DNA of 54,373 bases, from IMG/VR virus record IMGVR_UViG_3300027869_000008, positions 1 to 54,373 of that record. One strand, written 5' to 3'. Numbering within the stretch: position 1 is the first letter of the stretch; every line of letters begins with the position of its first letter. This DNA comes from a virus. A program made the translations under genes and the position numbers. Positions 31,125-39,064 of the stretch are shown in pieces. The notes beneath the pieces are model-generated. The model did not search any database, had not been told where the DNA came from, and saw nothing but the letters and a program-made list of their open reading frames with translations.

Positions 31125-31154
31125 TTGACAGTATGTGGGTGCGAGTAGTAGATT
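31125..31154 (+). promoter_or_regulatory. Sigma70-type promoter of the replication operon
   Basis: GGTC-TTGACA at 31125-31130, 18-base spacer, TAGATT at 31149-31154. It is divergent to the ATPase promoter ~90 bases away and drives the operon beginning at 31183, which has a strong AGGAGGAG site. Confidence 0.65.
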
Positions 31155-31182
31155 ACAATTCAACTCTTAGGAGGAGCTAAGT

Positions 31183-31605
31183 ATGTTAGGAACATTGAAG
31201 AAGTACTATCCGTGGATCACGAAGGTTGTGGATGCGAAGCGGGCCGTTACCATTGAGGTGACGAAGAAAGACTCCGCCACTGGGAAGCGGCGAAGCCACA
31301 AGACATGCGCGATGGCTGTCGCGTGTGAGAAGATGTTCAAGGCGGATGGGGTGGTGATTAGTCGCTCCAATGCCTACATCATCAAGAAGGATAAGGCGAT
31401 TAAGTTCGCCATCCCTCAGAGTGTGTCTAGGGAGATCGTCTCATTTGACCGGGGAGCGGGATTTGAGCCGGGGATTTATCAGTTGTCGAAGCCCAAGAAG
31501 TCATATCCTAAATCCAGTGGGGAGCACACTGGAAATGGTAAGCGCAAGTCCCATCGGCACATCACAGATAACGTCCGAGTGAATGTGCATTCGGATATTG
31601 AGTAG
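31183..31605 (+). CDS. Hypothetical basic protein, 140 aa
   Basis: Starts MLGTLKKYYPWITKVVDAKR. Basic alpha/beta protein with a segment RRSHKTCAMAVACEKMFKADG and a His/Lys-rich C-terminus. It is first in the replication operon, so it may be a DNA-binding accessory factor. No family is recognised. Confidence 0.75.
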   Translation: MLGTLKKYYPWITKVVDAKRAVTIEVTKKDSATGKRRSHKTCAMAVACEKMFKADGVVISRSNAYIIKKDKAIKFAIPQSVSREIVSFDRGAGFEPGIYQLSKPKKSYPKSSGEHTGNGKRKSHRHITDNVRVNVHSDIE

Positions 31606-31615
31606 GGAGGTTTCC

Positions 31616-31831
31616 ATGCGACCTGAAGCCATCAAGTTGGAGAACTTCTCCAAAGAAAAGCCTACGGTTTACCTGTCGGGGATTGAGCTTGTGGAAGGCG
31701 ACCCAATCATCCCCCACTTTGGAGAGCTAATCGATTTGGCCCTATTCTCCCCTTCAGAGGTTGTAAAGTTTAGATGGGTTGGGGCTAAGGAAGAATGGGT
31801 CGTGGCTCCGGATATCTTGGGAGGTAAGTAA
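31616..31831 (+). CDS. Hypothetical protein, 71 aa
   Basis: ATG at 31616 behind GGGAGGTTTCC, in preference to 31583. Starts MRPEAIKLENFSKEKP; beta-rich, Pro/Glu-containing. It ends immediately before the nuclease gene. No family is recognised. Confidence 0.65.
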   Translation: MRPEAIKLENFSKEKPTVYLSGIELVEGDPIIPHFGELIDLALFSPSEVVKFRWVGAKEEWVVAPDILGGK

Positions 31832-33052
31832 ATGTGGCAGATTGATCGCTCTCGCGTCGCAACCTTCGAGCAGTGTCCACGCAAACGCTATCTACAGTAT
31901 CACTACGCAGGCTCCGGCATCGAATCTGGACACAAGGATGTACACTTGTGGAATGGGTCGATGGTCCATGATGGATTTGATTTACTGGCCCAGGGACAAG
32001 ACCTTGAGGCAGTGGTCAATGTGATCCGGGAGAAGGCGATAGTGGAGGCTCAAGCGGAGGGGCTACTGGAATCGGATGATCCTGAGTATCTCAAGGGGAT
32101 CACCGACTACATGGACTTTCAGGAGGGGATGCTGCGGGCGCATGAGAAGTTCTTTTGGCCTCGGTTCTCTCAGGAATATCAGCTTGTGGCGGGGGAGCAG
32201 GAGGTATCTTGGCCCCTCGGACATGGGATGGAGTGGATGTCCCGTTTGGATAGGATCGTGCGGAGGAAGCACGACGGGGCTGCCTTTGTCGTAGAGTATA
32301 AGACTACAGGGTACCTTGATGAGGGGTGGCGTAGGGGGTGGAGGTATGATATGCAGGTGATTTCTGAGGTGGAGAGCCTGCGTAGATTCCTTGAGTCCCC
32401 TGGGGTATCCAATCACAATCCCAACTGGAAGCATCTAGGGTGGAACGATCCTCCCCCTCACATTGGACTAATCATCGTAGGTCTCTACAAGAACACCTAC
32501 CGTAAACAACTCCAATCACCACTAGTATTTACGTGGATGTCACAAGGGGATGGGATTAATCCGCCGATGTTCGAGAGGGAGTTTGAGTGGCAGTGTACTG
32601 CGCCACATGCGAAGTGTCCTGGGGGGAAGAATCATCGGCTCGGTAAGGATTACCGACGTGTGCGGGTACGGGATGAATATCCGGGGGGAGTGAAGGCGTG
32701 GGTGGAGCAGCTTCCACAGGACTTCGTGGATAGGCAGATTGTGGCACTGGAGCCGATTGTACCTAGTCCGTATGAGACGCATCGTTGGACCGTCACGATG
32801 CAGAATCAAGAGACTAAGATTCAGACGGCTATAGCGGCTGTGGGGAGTGGAGTGAGTCTAGATGCTGAGTTTGAAATGCACACCAACGGAAACAACTGTA
32901 CCCGTGGAGACTATGGGAGGCAGTGTATGTTCTTTGATGTATGTTGGGGGTCGGCGGGGATGGATTTGAATGGGCAGTTTGTTCGTAGGAAGCCTAATCA
33001 TCCGCAGGAGATTGTGCAGATTGAGGGGGCATTGCCTCCGTTGGAGGAGTAA
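31832..33052 (+). CDS. PD-(D/E)XK nuclease of the Cas4/RecB type with putative Fe-S cluster
   Basis: 406 residues. An N-terminal FEQCPRKRYL box (Cys15) is typical of Cas4/AddB/RecB-like nucleases. The catalytic core is WMSRLDRI (Asp140), then FVVEYKTT (Glu155-x-Lys157), followed by a helix with RYDMQV (the Q of motif IV). Three further Cys in NNCTRGDYGRQCMFFDVC near the C-terminus complete a four-Cys set that, in the family, binds a 4Fe-4S cluster. It probably processes DNA ends for recombination or replication together with the Sak4-like ATPase and SSB downstream. Confidence 0.85.
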   Translation: MWQIDRSRVATFEQCPRKRYLQYHYAGSGIESGHKDVHLWNGSMVHDGFDLLAQGQDLEAVVNVIREKAIVEAQAEGLLESDDPEYLKGITDYMDFQEGMLRAHEKFFWPRFSQEYQLVAGEQEVSWPLGHGMEWMSRLDRIVRRKHDGAAFVVEYKTTGYLDEGWRRGWRYDMQVISEVESLRRFLESPGVSNHNPNWKHLGWNDPPPHIGLIIVGLYKNTYRKQLQSPLVFTWMSQGDGINPPMFEREFEWQCTAPHAKCPGGKNHRLGKDYRRVRVRDEYPGGVKAWVEQLPQDFVDRQIVALEPIVPSPYETHRWTVTMQNQETKIQTAIAAVGSGVSLDAEFEMHTNGNNCTRGDYGRQCMFFDVCWGSAGMDLNGQFVRRKPNHPQEIVQIEGALPPLEE

Positions 33053-33055
33053 ACT

Positions 33056-33316
33056 ATGGCGAAAATGAAGAAGGTCGGGCCTAAGGGGAGCGTCGAGCGG
33101 GGCGAGACGCGACCATCCAACGCACTCCCTCGCCACAGTAAAAGGGCGAGACACGAGCGAGGTATACCACAAGCTAAAAACGAGCCGCGAGAGGCACGAC
33201 CAACCGAGTCACCCTCTCGCCGTGGGAAAACGAGACACATGGTCCACAAACTCATCCTTGATGAAGGTGGGATAGACACCGCTTGTGGGAGTTCTCTACG
33301 ACTGAGGAAACTATGA
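33056..33316 (+). CDS. Arg/Lys-rich hypothetical protein, 86 aa
   Basis: Starts MAKMKKVGPKGSVERGETR; strongly basic and probably disordered for 65 residues, then a short folded end (VHKLILDEGG). It contains a repeat-like DNA stretch GAGCGTCGAGCG..GGCGAGACG (33086-33110), also found near 37863. It may be a mobile or expanded sequence within a small gene. Confidence 0.5.
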   Translation: MAKMKKVGPKGSVERGETRPSNALPRHSKRARHERGIPQAKNEPREARPTESPSRRGKTRHMVHKLILDEGGIDTACGSSLRLRKL

Positions 33317-33450
33317 GTGCGTATAATTCCTTTCACCAATATCGGAGGATGAAACTGAGGGTTCGGGGGAAGGGGCATATACTGTATTTGCAACAGACTA
33401 TAGGTCTAGTTGAGGTGCCAGCGTTGAAGGAAAGTGAGGAATCTAAGTGA
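33313..33450 (+). CDS. Small basic protein, 45 aa
   Basis: ATG at 33313 overlaps the preceding TGA (ATGA). Starts MSAYNSFHQYRRMKLRVRGK; basic N-terminus, then a strand-rich end. The stop overlaps the GTG of the HTH gene (GTGA). No family is recognised. Confidence 0.55.
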   Translation: MSAYNSFHQYRRMKLRVRGKGHILYLQQTIGLVEVPALKESEESK

Positions 33451-33644
33451 CTGAAACTAAAGTAGATCATGTGACAGCACGTGAAGCGGCGAGAGCTCTT
33501 GGGATCTCGATTGACCGGGTGTACAAGCTAATCTGGGAGGCCCGTCTCGTGGGGAAGAAGAGTCCACGGGGGTTTTGGATGGTCTCTCGGGATTCTATTG
33601 AGACGAGGGCGGCTTGGAAGGGGGAGGTGCCGAAGTGGGAGTAG
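33447..33644 (+). CDS. Helix-turn-helix DNA-binding protein (excisionase/MerR-like), 65 aa
   Basis: GTG start at 33447. VTAREAARALGISIDRVYKL is a clear helix-turn-helix of the excisionase/MerR (HTH_17) type, followed by the wing (ARLVGKKSPRGFWMVSRDSI). It is the only confident regulator gene of the early arm and might bind the palindromes or iterons in the control regions. Confidence 0.75.
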   Translation: MTETKVDHVTAREAARALGISIDRVYKLIWEARLVGKKSPRGFWMVSRDSIETRAAWKGEVPKWE

Positions 33645-34429
33645 ATGCTAAGAATGAAGTATGCGGAGCTAAGAATCCCAACCAGCTTACAGCGTGTGTA
33701 CTCCCGAAAGGGCATATGGGAGGGCACATTTGGCAACCTGTTGAAGCTGGCTCCCCCACGATGAATTCCTCGATGGGCCTGACGATCCAACAACTTCAGG
33801 CTCATAAAGAGTATCTGAGTATGAAGATCAAGGAGGCCCAGAAGACGATCCCGGATTCTCAGAAGTTTCTGGAGTTTGTCACTCCTATTGCTGTGGAGAT
33901 CAACGAGGTCAACAAAGAGATCGAACAGGCTTATGGGAGTTCCTCAGACGCTATGGAGTTCAAGCACATCCCCACCCTCCCTGGTTCGACATGGGCCACG
34001 CCTTCCTTGGAGTGGAGTGATCTTGGTATCACCAAGATGTCGAAGGCTCAGGAGATGCTCGCCAGTAATATATGGACATCCGGGGTCGATAAGCCTGAGC
34101 CTACACCGGGACAGTGGCACGGAACCATTGGCGGGATTGTGCTTGGGAAGACGTATCCGCAAGCTGAGCTAGAAGGGGGAGTCTACATGACTAAGAAACA
34201 CTTCGCAGCCATCGCTACGATCCTAGCGAAGAATCGTCCGCATCCGGATATGAAAGGGATGCTTCAGCTTTGGGAGGGGCAAAGGGATGAGTTGAGTAAG
34301 TACTTTAAAACACTCACGCAGTCTTTTGATACTCAAAAGTTTAAGCTCCTGACGGAGGCGAAGCTCACGGAAGACCCGAAGCATCCTGGATTTGCCATCG
34401 CGACTTATCCTGAGGGAAAGAAGCCCTAA
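33635..34429 (+). CDS. Hypothetical protein with N-terminal Cys/His motif, ~264 aa
   Basis: I place the start at GTG 33635, overlapping the HTH stop; an earlier TTG (33614) and a later ATG are possible. The N-terminus has CGAKNPNQLTACVLPKGHMGGHIW, a Cys2His2 arrangement common in small phage and actinobacterial proteins. A helical region (~55-100) and an alpha/beta C-terminal part follow. No catalytic motif is recognised. Confidence 0.65.
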   Translation: MGVDAKNEVCGAKNPNQLTACVLPKGHMGGHIWQPVEAGSPTMNSSMGLTIQQLQAHKEYLSMKIKEAQKTIPDSQKFLEFVTPIAVEINEVNKEIEQAYGSSSDAMEFKHIPTLPGSTWATPSLEWSDLGITKMSKAQEMLASNIWTSGVDKPEPTPGQWHGTIGGIVLGKTYPQAELEGGVYMTKKHFAAIATILAKNRPHPDMKGMLQLWEGQRDELSKYFKTLTQSFDTQKFKLLTEAKLTEDPKHPGFAIATYPEGKKP

Positions 34430-34445
34430 CCCATCACGATAGGTC

Positions 34446-34473
34446 TTGACACGTTTTGAGAATAGAGTATACT
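34446..34473 (+). promoter_or_regulatory. Sigma70-type promoter before the recombination genes
   Basis: TTGACA at 34446-34451, 16-base spacer, TATACT at 34468-34473: near consensus. It is preceded by ATCACGATAGGTC, related to the 18-bp palindrome of the main control region. It drives 34503 onwards. Confidence 0.8.
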
Positions 34474-34502
34474 CGGGGGGCTTTCCCCATCAGGAGGATC
34501 AC

Positions 34503-34883
34503 ATGAAGGATGTCGCAGTTAGTAAGTCTACGTTACTCGAACGGCTCTACGCAAATCGGGAGAGCCACAAGAAGATGTTCCAGGAGGCTCTGGAGGGGTT
34601 CTGCAAGGCTGCGGAAGCGGCCTTAAAACTTGAGCTTAAACGCCTCAAGGAAGGCAAGCCTCGTAACGTCTTCGTCCACACTGAAGTCCCAGTCGATCAG
34701 ACTGTCCAGTATAACCGAGTGATCGAGATGATCGAGATGTCACTCGGAGATACGGTAATGCTCAGTGAACAGGACTTCAAGCAGTATGTGATGGACGACT
34801 GGACTTGGAGCCGGGAGTGGTTACATAAGAATCAACAGTATGGGGATACGGTGCTGGCGGCACTTTCAAAGTATGGGGAGTAA
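34503..34883 (+). CDS. Hypothetical helical protein, 126 aa
   Basis: ATG at 34503 after AGGAGGATCAC; the upstream frame overlaps the promoter and is not coding. Starts MKDVAVSKSTLLERLYANRE, long helices (KMFQEALEGFCKAAEAALKLELKRLKEG) and a C-terminal TWSREWLHKNQQYGD. It resembles small phage DNA-metabolism accessory proteins, without a named family. Confidence 0.75.
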   Translation: MKDVAVSKSTLLERLYANRESHKKMFQEALEGFCKAAEAALKLELKRLKEGKPRNVFVHTEVPVDQTVQYNRVIEMIEMSLGDTVMLSEQDFKQYVMDDWTWSREWLHKNQQYGDTVLAALSKYGE

Positions 34884-34884
34884 G

Positions 34885-35040
34885 ATGACTTGTACTCGCT
34901 ATGGATGTAGCGGAGCAGCGACGAAAGAGCTCAAACTCCCCTGTGGAGTCGTCTGGGAGAGGCTCTGTGAGGAGTGTCATCAGGAGTTGTCCACTGAAGC
35001 GGAGGGGGAGGAAGAATGCGAAGAGTCACAGATTTGTTGA
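34885..35040 (+). CDS. Small zinc-ribbon protein, 51 aa
   Basis: ATG at 34885 (overlaps the previous stop region). C3, C8, C20 and a CEEC pair (28/31) form a zinc-ribbon-like set. Acidic C-terminus. One of several small Cys-rich early proteins. Confidence 0.65.
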   Translation: MTCTRYGCSGAATKELKLPCGVVWERLCEECHQELSTEAEGEEECEESQIC

Positions 35041-35105
35041 TGCTCGTGGCTATTATGGTGGTCATGTGGGCCAGTAGGGTGATATTGAGGAGGGGGCGGC
35101 GGTGA
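35016..35105 (+). CDS. Small membrane protein, 29 aa
   Basis: ATG at 35016 after GGAGGGGGAGGAAGA, inside the end of the previous gene. A hydrophobic span LLMLVAIMVVMWAS is flanked by Arg (MRRVTD, RVILRRGRR). Its TGA overlaps the next GTG (GTGA). Function unknown. Confidence 0.55.
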   Translation: MRRVTDLLMLVAIMVVMWASRVILRRGRR

Positions 35106-35305
35106 CTAAGTTGAAACATATTTACTATGTGGTTATTGAGGAGCGAGTCCCCAAAGGTAAGACTCCTACGCCTCCTAAGGAGTTGGAGGGAGAGTTGGCG
35201 ACCATCTTGGGATACGAACTCCCCATGCCCATGCAGGTATCATACATCCGTAGAGCATCATCGGCATCATTCAATCATTCAAAGAAGAAGGGAGTCAAAT
35301 GCTGA
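35102..35305 (+). CDS. Hypothetical protein, 67 aa
   Basis: GTG at 35102. Starts MTKLKHIYYVVIEERVPKG; ends KKKGVKC at TGA 35303-35305. The frame is the same as that of the ATPase that follows, separated only by this TGA. The ATG of the next gene at 35299 overlaps the end. Confidence 0.6.
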   Translation: MTKLKHIYYVVIEERVPKGKTPTPPKELEGELATILGYELPMPMQVSYIRRASSASFNHSKKKGVKC

Positions 35306-36247
35306 AGCAACAATGGAAGGCAGATTGTCTTTTATGGGGCAACCGGAACATGGAAGACCTCGAACATCGGCAAGGCAGCTATCTACATTCATCGTAAATA
35401 CGGCCTCAAGACACGGTTAATCTCAATGGATGGAGGAGGTTACGAGCCTATTGATTCCTTGGTGAGTGCGGGAGTCGTAGAGCCGTGGGTTCTGCCACTC
35501 AGGGAGAATAAGATCGAGGCCCTGGATCTTGCATGTCTAGGGTACTGGCCTGAGAACGTGGATGACCCGAAGTCGAAGATCGTTGCACCAAGTGACAGCA
35601 CGTGGACCAAAGTGGGGATGGTCGCTTTCGAGGGGATGACTTCAGGGGGGGATATGATGATGGGGGCTCTCCGGGATAAGAGTGTCTCCCTCTCACAGGA
35701 CCCTTCGTATAAATACGTGGAGGGATCGAAGACCTACAGCGGCAGCAACATGGCCTACTTCGGGTTCGTGCAGGATCGCATCTATGACTACGTGAAGAAG
35801 TCTCACCTGATACCTTGTGAGAAAGTCCTCTGGAGTGCCCTGGAGTCAAGGGGAGAGGAGGACGGCGTAAAGGTCTACGGTCCTGCTATCGCTGGTAAGA
35901 AGGCCACGGGGAAGGCGGGGCAGTGGTTTGGGAATACACTTCACTTTGAGATGCTTCAGTGGGAGGAAAGTATTGAGATCGAGCCTGAGAAGGGGAAGAA
36001 GCTTAAACAAACCGTGGTACAGTCGAAGCCGATTATGTATCTGCGAAACCACGCGGACCCCGTTACGAAGATGACCTTCCCCGCGAAGACTCGTGCCCCA
36101 TTTCAACTAGCCGGGGAGGTCCCCACCTGGATGGAAGCGGATCTAGACAAGTTCTACACGTTCCTCGATGAACTGCGGGAGCGTGCTAAGAAGACGCAGT
36201 TTGCAGTTCCCTCAGCTACATCAACGAATGCATCAACAACCAAATAA
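35299..36247 (+). CDS. Sak4-like RecA-fold ATPase (recombination mediator), 5' end frameshifted
   Basis: The ATPase frame shows RQIVFYG, then Walker A GATGTWKTS (35336-35362), and further on MDGGGYEP, HNADP-like and C-terminal helix motifs; about 310 residues. AAA_24/Sak4-type ATPases sit beside SSB genes, as here. No ATG, GTG or TTG exists in this frame between the TGA at 35303 and the Walker motif. The well-placed ATG 35299 (GGGAG site) is in another frame, and one base must be skipped, most simply in CTGAAGC, to join. Either the contig has one extra A, or translation shifts frame, or an ATT start is used. Confidence 0.75.
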
Positions 36248-36265
36248 AGGAGCCAATGAGTTAAC

Positions 36266-36919
36266 ATGAGTGATATCACACAGCTTGAGAATCTGCCCGA
36301 AGAAGTATCGGGTGAGGTGAATTGGGACGCCCCGGAATCAGGGAGTTTCCCGCCGACGATCTACCCTGGGGTGTATCCCTTCCTATTCATGCTCCCTGAG
36401 AGCCAGGAGGATCAATTCGAGGCCGTCCGGATTGATAACAGGGATTACCTTCAGGTGAATTTTACGGCGGCCATCCCCATCAGTGAGGTCCCCGAGGAGC
36501 GATTCGTGTTCGGGAAGCCAGAGGGGGAGGATTACGTCTATGTACGGTTCGAGAGGGCGAATGCGTATAAGACGGAGAAGATGCCGAATCACTCCCTGGG
36601 GGAGCTTTGTCGATCTCTGGGTGTCAAGGTGGAGCCCTTCACTAAGTCCATGATCATCGACACCCTCCGCTCAGCGGACGGGAAGGCCCGTGGGCTTGCG
36701 GAGTTCAAGTGGGATGCGTATGTGAAGAGTGATGAAGTTACGATCACTACGAGCCCCCGTAAGAAGCCCAAGCAGGGTAAGAAGACAGATATCCCGTGGC
36801 CCAAGGATAAGAATGGGAAGCTTATCACAGCGGCGACTGCACCGGATGGCAGTCAGGTCTATGGGAGGGAGAGGATTAATCGATTCAAGCTCCCTCCCAG
36901 GGATGACATCCCGTTCTAA
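36266..36919 (+). CDS. ssb: Single-stranded DNA-binding protein
   Basis: 217 residues, starting MSDITQLENLPEE behind AAAGGAG. A central OB-fold-like beta region (~30-110: YLQVNFTAAIPI, YVYVRFERANAYK) and a disordered Lys-rich linker lead to the C-terminal tip RDDIPF. That tip is the hallmark peptide of bacterial and phage SSBs used to dock partner proteins. The gene follows the Sak4-like ATPase, a common pairing in phage recombination modules. It is longer than E. coli SSB, so the fold may be a phage-specific variant. Confidence 0.8.
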   Translation: MSDITQLENLPEEVSGEVNWDAPESGSFPPTIYPGVYPFLFMLPESQEDQFEAVRIDNRDYLQVNFTAAIPISEVPEERFVFGKPEGEDYVYVRFERANAYKTEKMPNHSLGELCRSLGVKVEPFTKSMIIDTLRSADGKARGLAEFKWDAYVKSDEVTITTSPRKKPKQGKKTDIPWPKDKNGKLITAATAPDGSQVYGRERINRFKLPPRDDIPF

Positions 36920-37069
36920 GATTCTCTCCACCAAACCACATTCGGGGCTCCCAAGGACTCGGATGACTCAGACTGGAGAGATTAGAGGGGGAGTGGAGAA
37001 CCGGAGCGGATTGGGAAACCTAAGCTATGGGAAACTTTAGACCTACACGGGCTAGAGTGGGCTCACATA

Positions 37070-37083
37070 CCTAGTTAACTAGG
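37070..37083. promoter_or_regulatory. Perfect 14-bp palindrome
   Basis: CCTAGTTAACTAGG, upstream of the 37153 gene and of the candidate promoter at 37104; an operator candidate. Confidence 0.45.
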
Positions 37084-37103
37084 ACCGTAGTGGACGCTCC
37101 CCC

Positions 37104-37131
37104 CTGAACTAAGATCGTTCAGTGTTACAAT
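37104..37131 (+). promoter_or_regulatory. Candidate promoter before 37153
   Basis: A good -10 TACAAT (37126-37131), 16 bases after a weak -35 CTGAAC. CTGAAC and GTTCAG form an inverted repeat in the spacer, so regulation is possible. The rest of 36920-37152 holds no gene. Confidence 0.4.
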
Positions 37132-37152
37132 CGAAGCAGAGGAGAAACAAAC

Positions 37153-37356
37153 ATGGCAGATGTTAAGGTAACAACGATTCAGGTGATTGATTATTTCGCG
37201 GGGGCCCCCCTGGAGATTGCGCGGGAAGTGTTGGCGCTCTCTCAGGAGACGCTCAATCGACGGGCAGCGAAGGGTGCAGCCATCAAGGCGGCGGTGAAGA
37301 AGAGTCATCATAAGAAGAAGCCTGCTGGAGATCAAGCCGCTCCCACCGCTGAGTAG
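37153..37356 (+). CDS. Small protein with Lys-rich end, 67 aa
   Basis: ATG after AGAGGAGAAACAAAC. Helical start (IQVIDYFAGAPLEIAREVLALS) and a basic tail (AAVKKSHHKKKPAG). No family is recognised; may bind nucleic acid. Confidence 0.65.
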   Translation: MADVKVTTIQVIDYFAGAPLEIAREVLALSQETLNRRAAKGAAIKAAVKKSHHKKKPAGDQAAPTAE

Positions 37357-37462
37357 TTTAGGCTGGGGGAGAGCTCTGCTAGTGGAGATTGCCAAGGTGC
37401 GCCAAGACCTTGGACCACTCCAATGCCTCCCCCCTTTTACTCTAAGGGTATGGGGCCATACT

Positions 37463-37762
37463 ATGGCTGGAGTCGCTTCGATATCAAAGCCGGAGACTCT
37501 GACGCGGTTGGCCCCTCCGCTTTGTTACACTGATGAGACTGGCGAGTATGTCTCAGGGCTTACCCCGCCCAAGGGATGCAATGTCCCCTTACTCATGTTG
37601 GCGCGTACTCGGGGCCACTGGCGAGGCCAAGACCAGTGGTTTTGTTTTAGAGGTAGGGAGGGAGGGATGCCTTGTGCCAGGGAAGTTGACTCCAACTCCT
37701 ATAACTCCATACGGGTAAAAGTGGGGGAGCACCGAGCCACTTTGAATAAACGAGTGCTTTGA
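37463..37762 (+). CDS. Hypothetical protein, ~99 aa
   Basis: Starts MAGVASISKPETL. It has a beta-rich middle (LCYTDETGEYVSGL, WFCFRGREGG) and scattered Cys. The ribosome site is poor, and an earlier GTG (37382) is in frame. Moderate coding support only. Confidence 0.45.
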   Translation: MAGVASISKPETLTRLAPPLCYTDETGEYVSGLTPPKGCNVPLLMLARTRGHWRGQDQWFCFRGREGGMPCAREVDSNSYNSIRVKVGEHRATLNKRVL

Positions 37763-37959
37763 ATATGGGGCCTGAAAAGGAGATGTTCATGCTTGGATCG
37801 GCGTCCAGTCAGGGCGGATTCTAATTTGGCCCCACCAGTTTCGATAAAGGTAGGGCCTAATAGCGAGCGTCGAGCGAAGGCGAGACGTGAGCCTCAGAGC
37901 ACACAGGGGAGCGAATGCGAGGTACGAGCTTCAGGTCACCTAATACTAAGGGGAGCGTC
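37763..37959. other. Spacer with GAGCGTCGAGCG repeat
   Basis: No convincing gene (a 13-codon frame MFMLGSASSQGGF follows AAAAGGAG and could be a leader peptide). GCGTCGAGCG..GGCGAGACG at 37863-37889 closely matches 33088-33110. Confidence 0.4.
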
Positions 37960-38166
37960 ATGATTCCAGATAGTCTGTTAGAGAGTCGCAAACGGACAGT
38001 ATCGAGGAAACTTTGGTGGATGACCTTGAGGTGGAGACTGTGGAAGCTGATTGGTGTTGAGACGGCTGTGGCCTGTGCGACGTGTGGAGCTACGCTGCCA
38101 TTGACACTGGAGAGCTTCTGGGCGCATCAGATGAATCATTGGAGGAATCGAGGGGAGATTGAATGA
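37960..38166 (+). CDS. Small CATCG-containing protein, 68 aa
   Basis: ATG at 37960 behind AAGGGGAGCG. Basic Trp-rich helix (KLWWMTLRWRLWKL), then CATCG and a C-terminal HQMNHW, a plausible C2H2-type zinc site (treble-clef or finger-like). Overlaps the next gene by ATGA. Confidence 0.6.
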   Translation: MIPDSLLESRKRTVSRKLWWMTLRWRLWKLIGVETAVACATCGATLPLTLESFWAHQMNHWRNRGEIE

Positions 38167-38585
38167 TCTTACCACCAATCGAAGTCTATTGTGCTAATTG
38201 TGGGGGGAAGTTCAGACAAGGATTGATCAATAACCACCGGGACCTCCACCCTGAGTGTAGGCCGGAGTGGGAGTGGAGGTATGCTGCTGCGATCCTTGGG
38301 CGTGATACTAGTCGCGAGGCCTTCAAAAGTAATAGGGAGGCTGCTAAAATTGTGGAGTCGTCCGAAGCAATGAAGAAGTCGAGACCGAAGATTGCTCCCT
38401 ACCTGCACTGGCTCCGTGGCGTCCAGGCTCATGGTGGGGGATTCCTCAGGGCCTTCCATGAAGCATGGATAGTAGCGGACCCTAGTAACCGGGAGATCCT
38501 TGAGGCTCCTCTTAGGAAGCTGATGGAGAAGTATCCTGATTACATTAAGTTAGGGAGAAAATTGAATGGGGAGGTTGAGGAATGA
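38163..38585 (+). CDS. Zinc-finger protein, 140 aa
   Basis: An N-terminal CANCGGKF, then NNHRDLHPEC, gives a Cys2-His-His/Cys zinc finger. The rest is helical (AAAILGRDTSREAFKSNREAA, FLRAFHEAWIVAD). Part of the ATGA-coupled string that leads to the DNA polymerase. Function unknown. Confidence 0.7.
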   Translation: MILPPIEVYCANCGGKFRQGLINNHRDLHPECRPEWEWRYAAAILGRDTSREAFKSNREAAKIVESSEAMKKSRPKIAPYLHWLRGVQAHGGGFLRAFHEAWIVADPSNREILEAPLRKLMEKYPDYIKLGRKLNGEVEE

Positions 38586-38815
38586 GTGAGCTGATTCAAA
38601 TTCCATACATCGAGAATCAAGATGAGAGGGAACGAGCGGCCTATCGAGTGGCATCGAATCGCCGCTTCGAGACTTCTCTCCGGGAGCATCCTGAATACTG
38701 GGACACTGAGTCGAGGGAGTACCTGGAGGGGGAGCTTCAGGTTGATGTACTGGATCTCCTGATTCGGTGTGAGCGGGGAGAGATCGATGAGTGTAAGGAG
38801 ATCGAGGCATTATGA
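38582..38815 (+). CDS. Acidic helical protein, 77 aa
   Basis: ATGA overlap at both ends. Starts MSELIQIPYIENQDERERAA; acidic, helical (YLEGELQVDVLDLLIRCERG). Coupled to the polymerase operon. No family is recognised. Confidence 0.65.
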   Translation: MSELIQIPYIENQDERERAAYRVASNRRFETSLREHPEYWDTESREYLEGELQVDVLDLLIRCERGEIDECKEIEAL

Positions 38816-39063
38816 GCAAAGGTAAAACCTGGATCAGTCTTGTCGATAAGCATACGAAGAATAATCTTGGCTTCATGCTATTCGACACTCACGTAGATGT
38901 GATGTCAGTAGAACTGACTGAGGAAGAGTTTCAGGAGGCTATACGGGACGCCTCCCCAAGAGAGCTTGAATTCTATAAGACAGCCAAGAGGGGAGTTGTA
39001 TTACACCTTGAGGATGTAGATGCTCCAATGGTTAATGCAAACGGGAAGCTCATAAAGGAATAA
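38812..39063 (+). CDS. Hypothetical protein, 83 aa
   Basis: ATGA overlap with the previous gene; ends one base before the polymerase start. Starts MSKGKTWISLVDKHTKNNLG; alpha/beta, acidic. No family is recognised. Confidence 0.65.
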   Translation: MSKGKTWISLVDKHTKNNLGFMLFDTHVDVMSVELTEEEFQEAIRDASPRELEFYKTAKRGVVLHLEDVDAPMVNANGKLIKE

Positions 39064-39064
39064 A

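Noticed and set aside
24096-35305. UGA recoding to an amino acid, suggested by two in-frame TGA codons
   Set aside because: TGA is used as an ordinary stop in many tightly overlapping genes (ATGA, GTGA, TTGA). The 35303 case is explained by a separate gene end plus a frameshifted next start.
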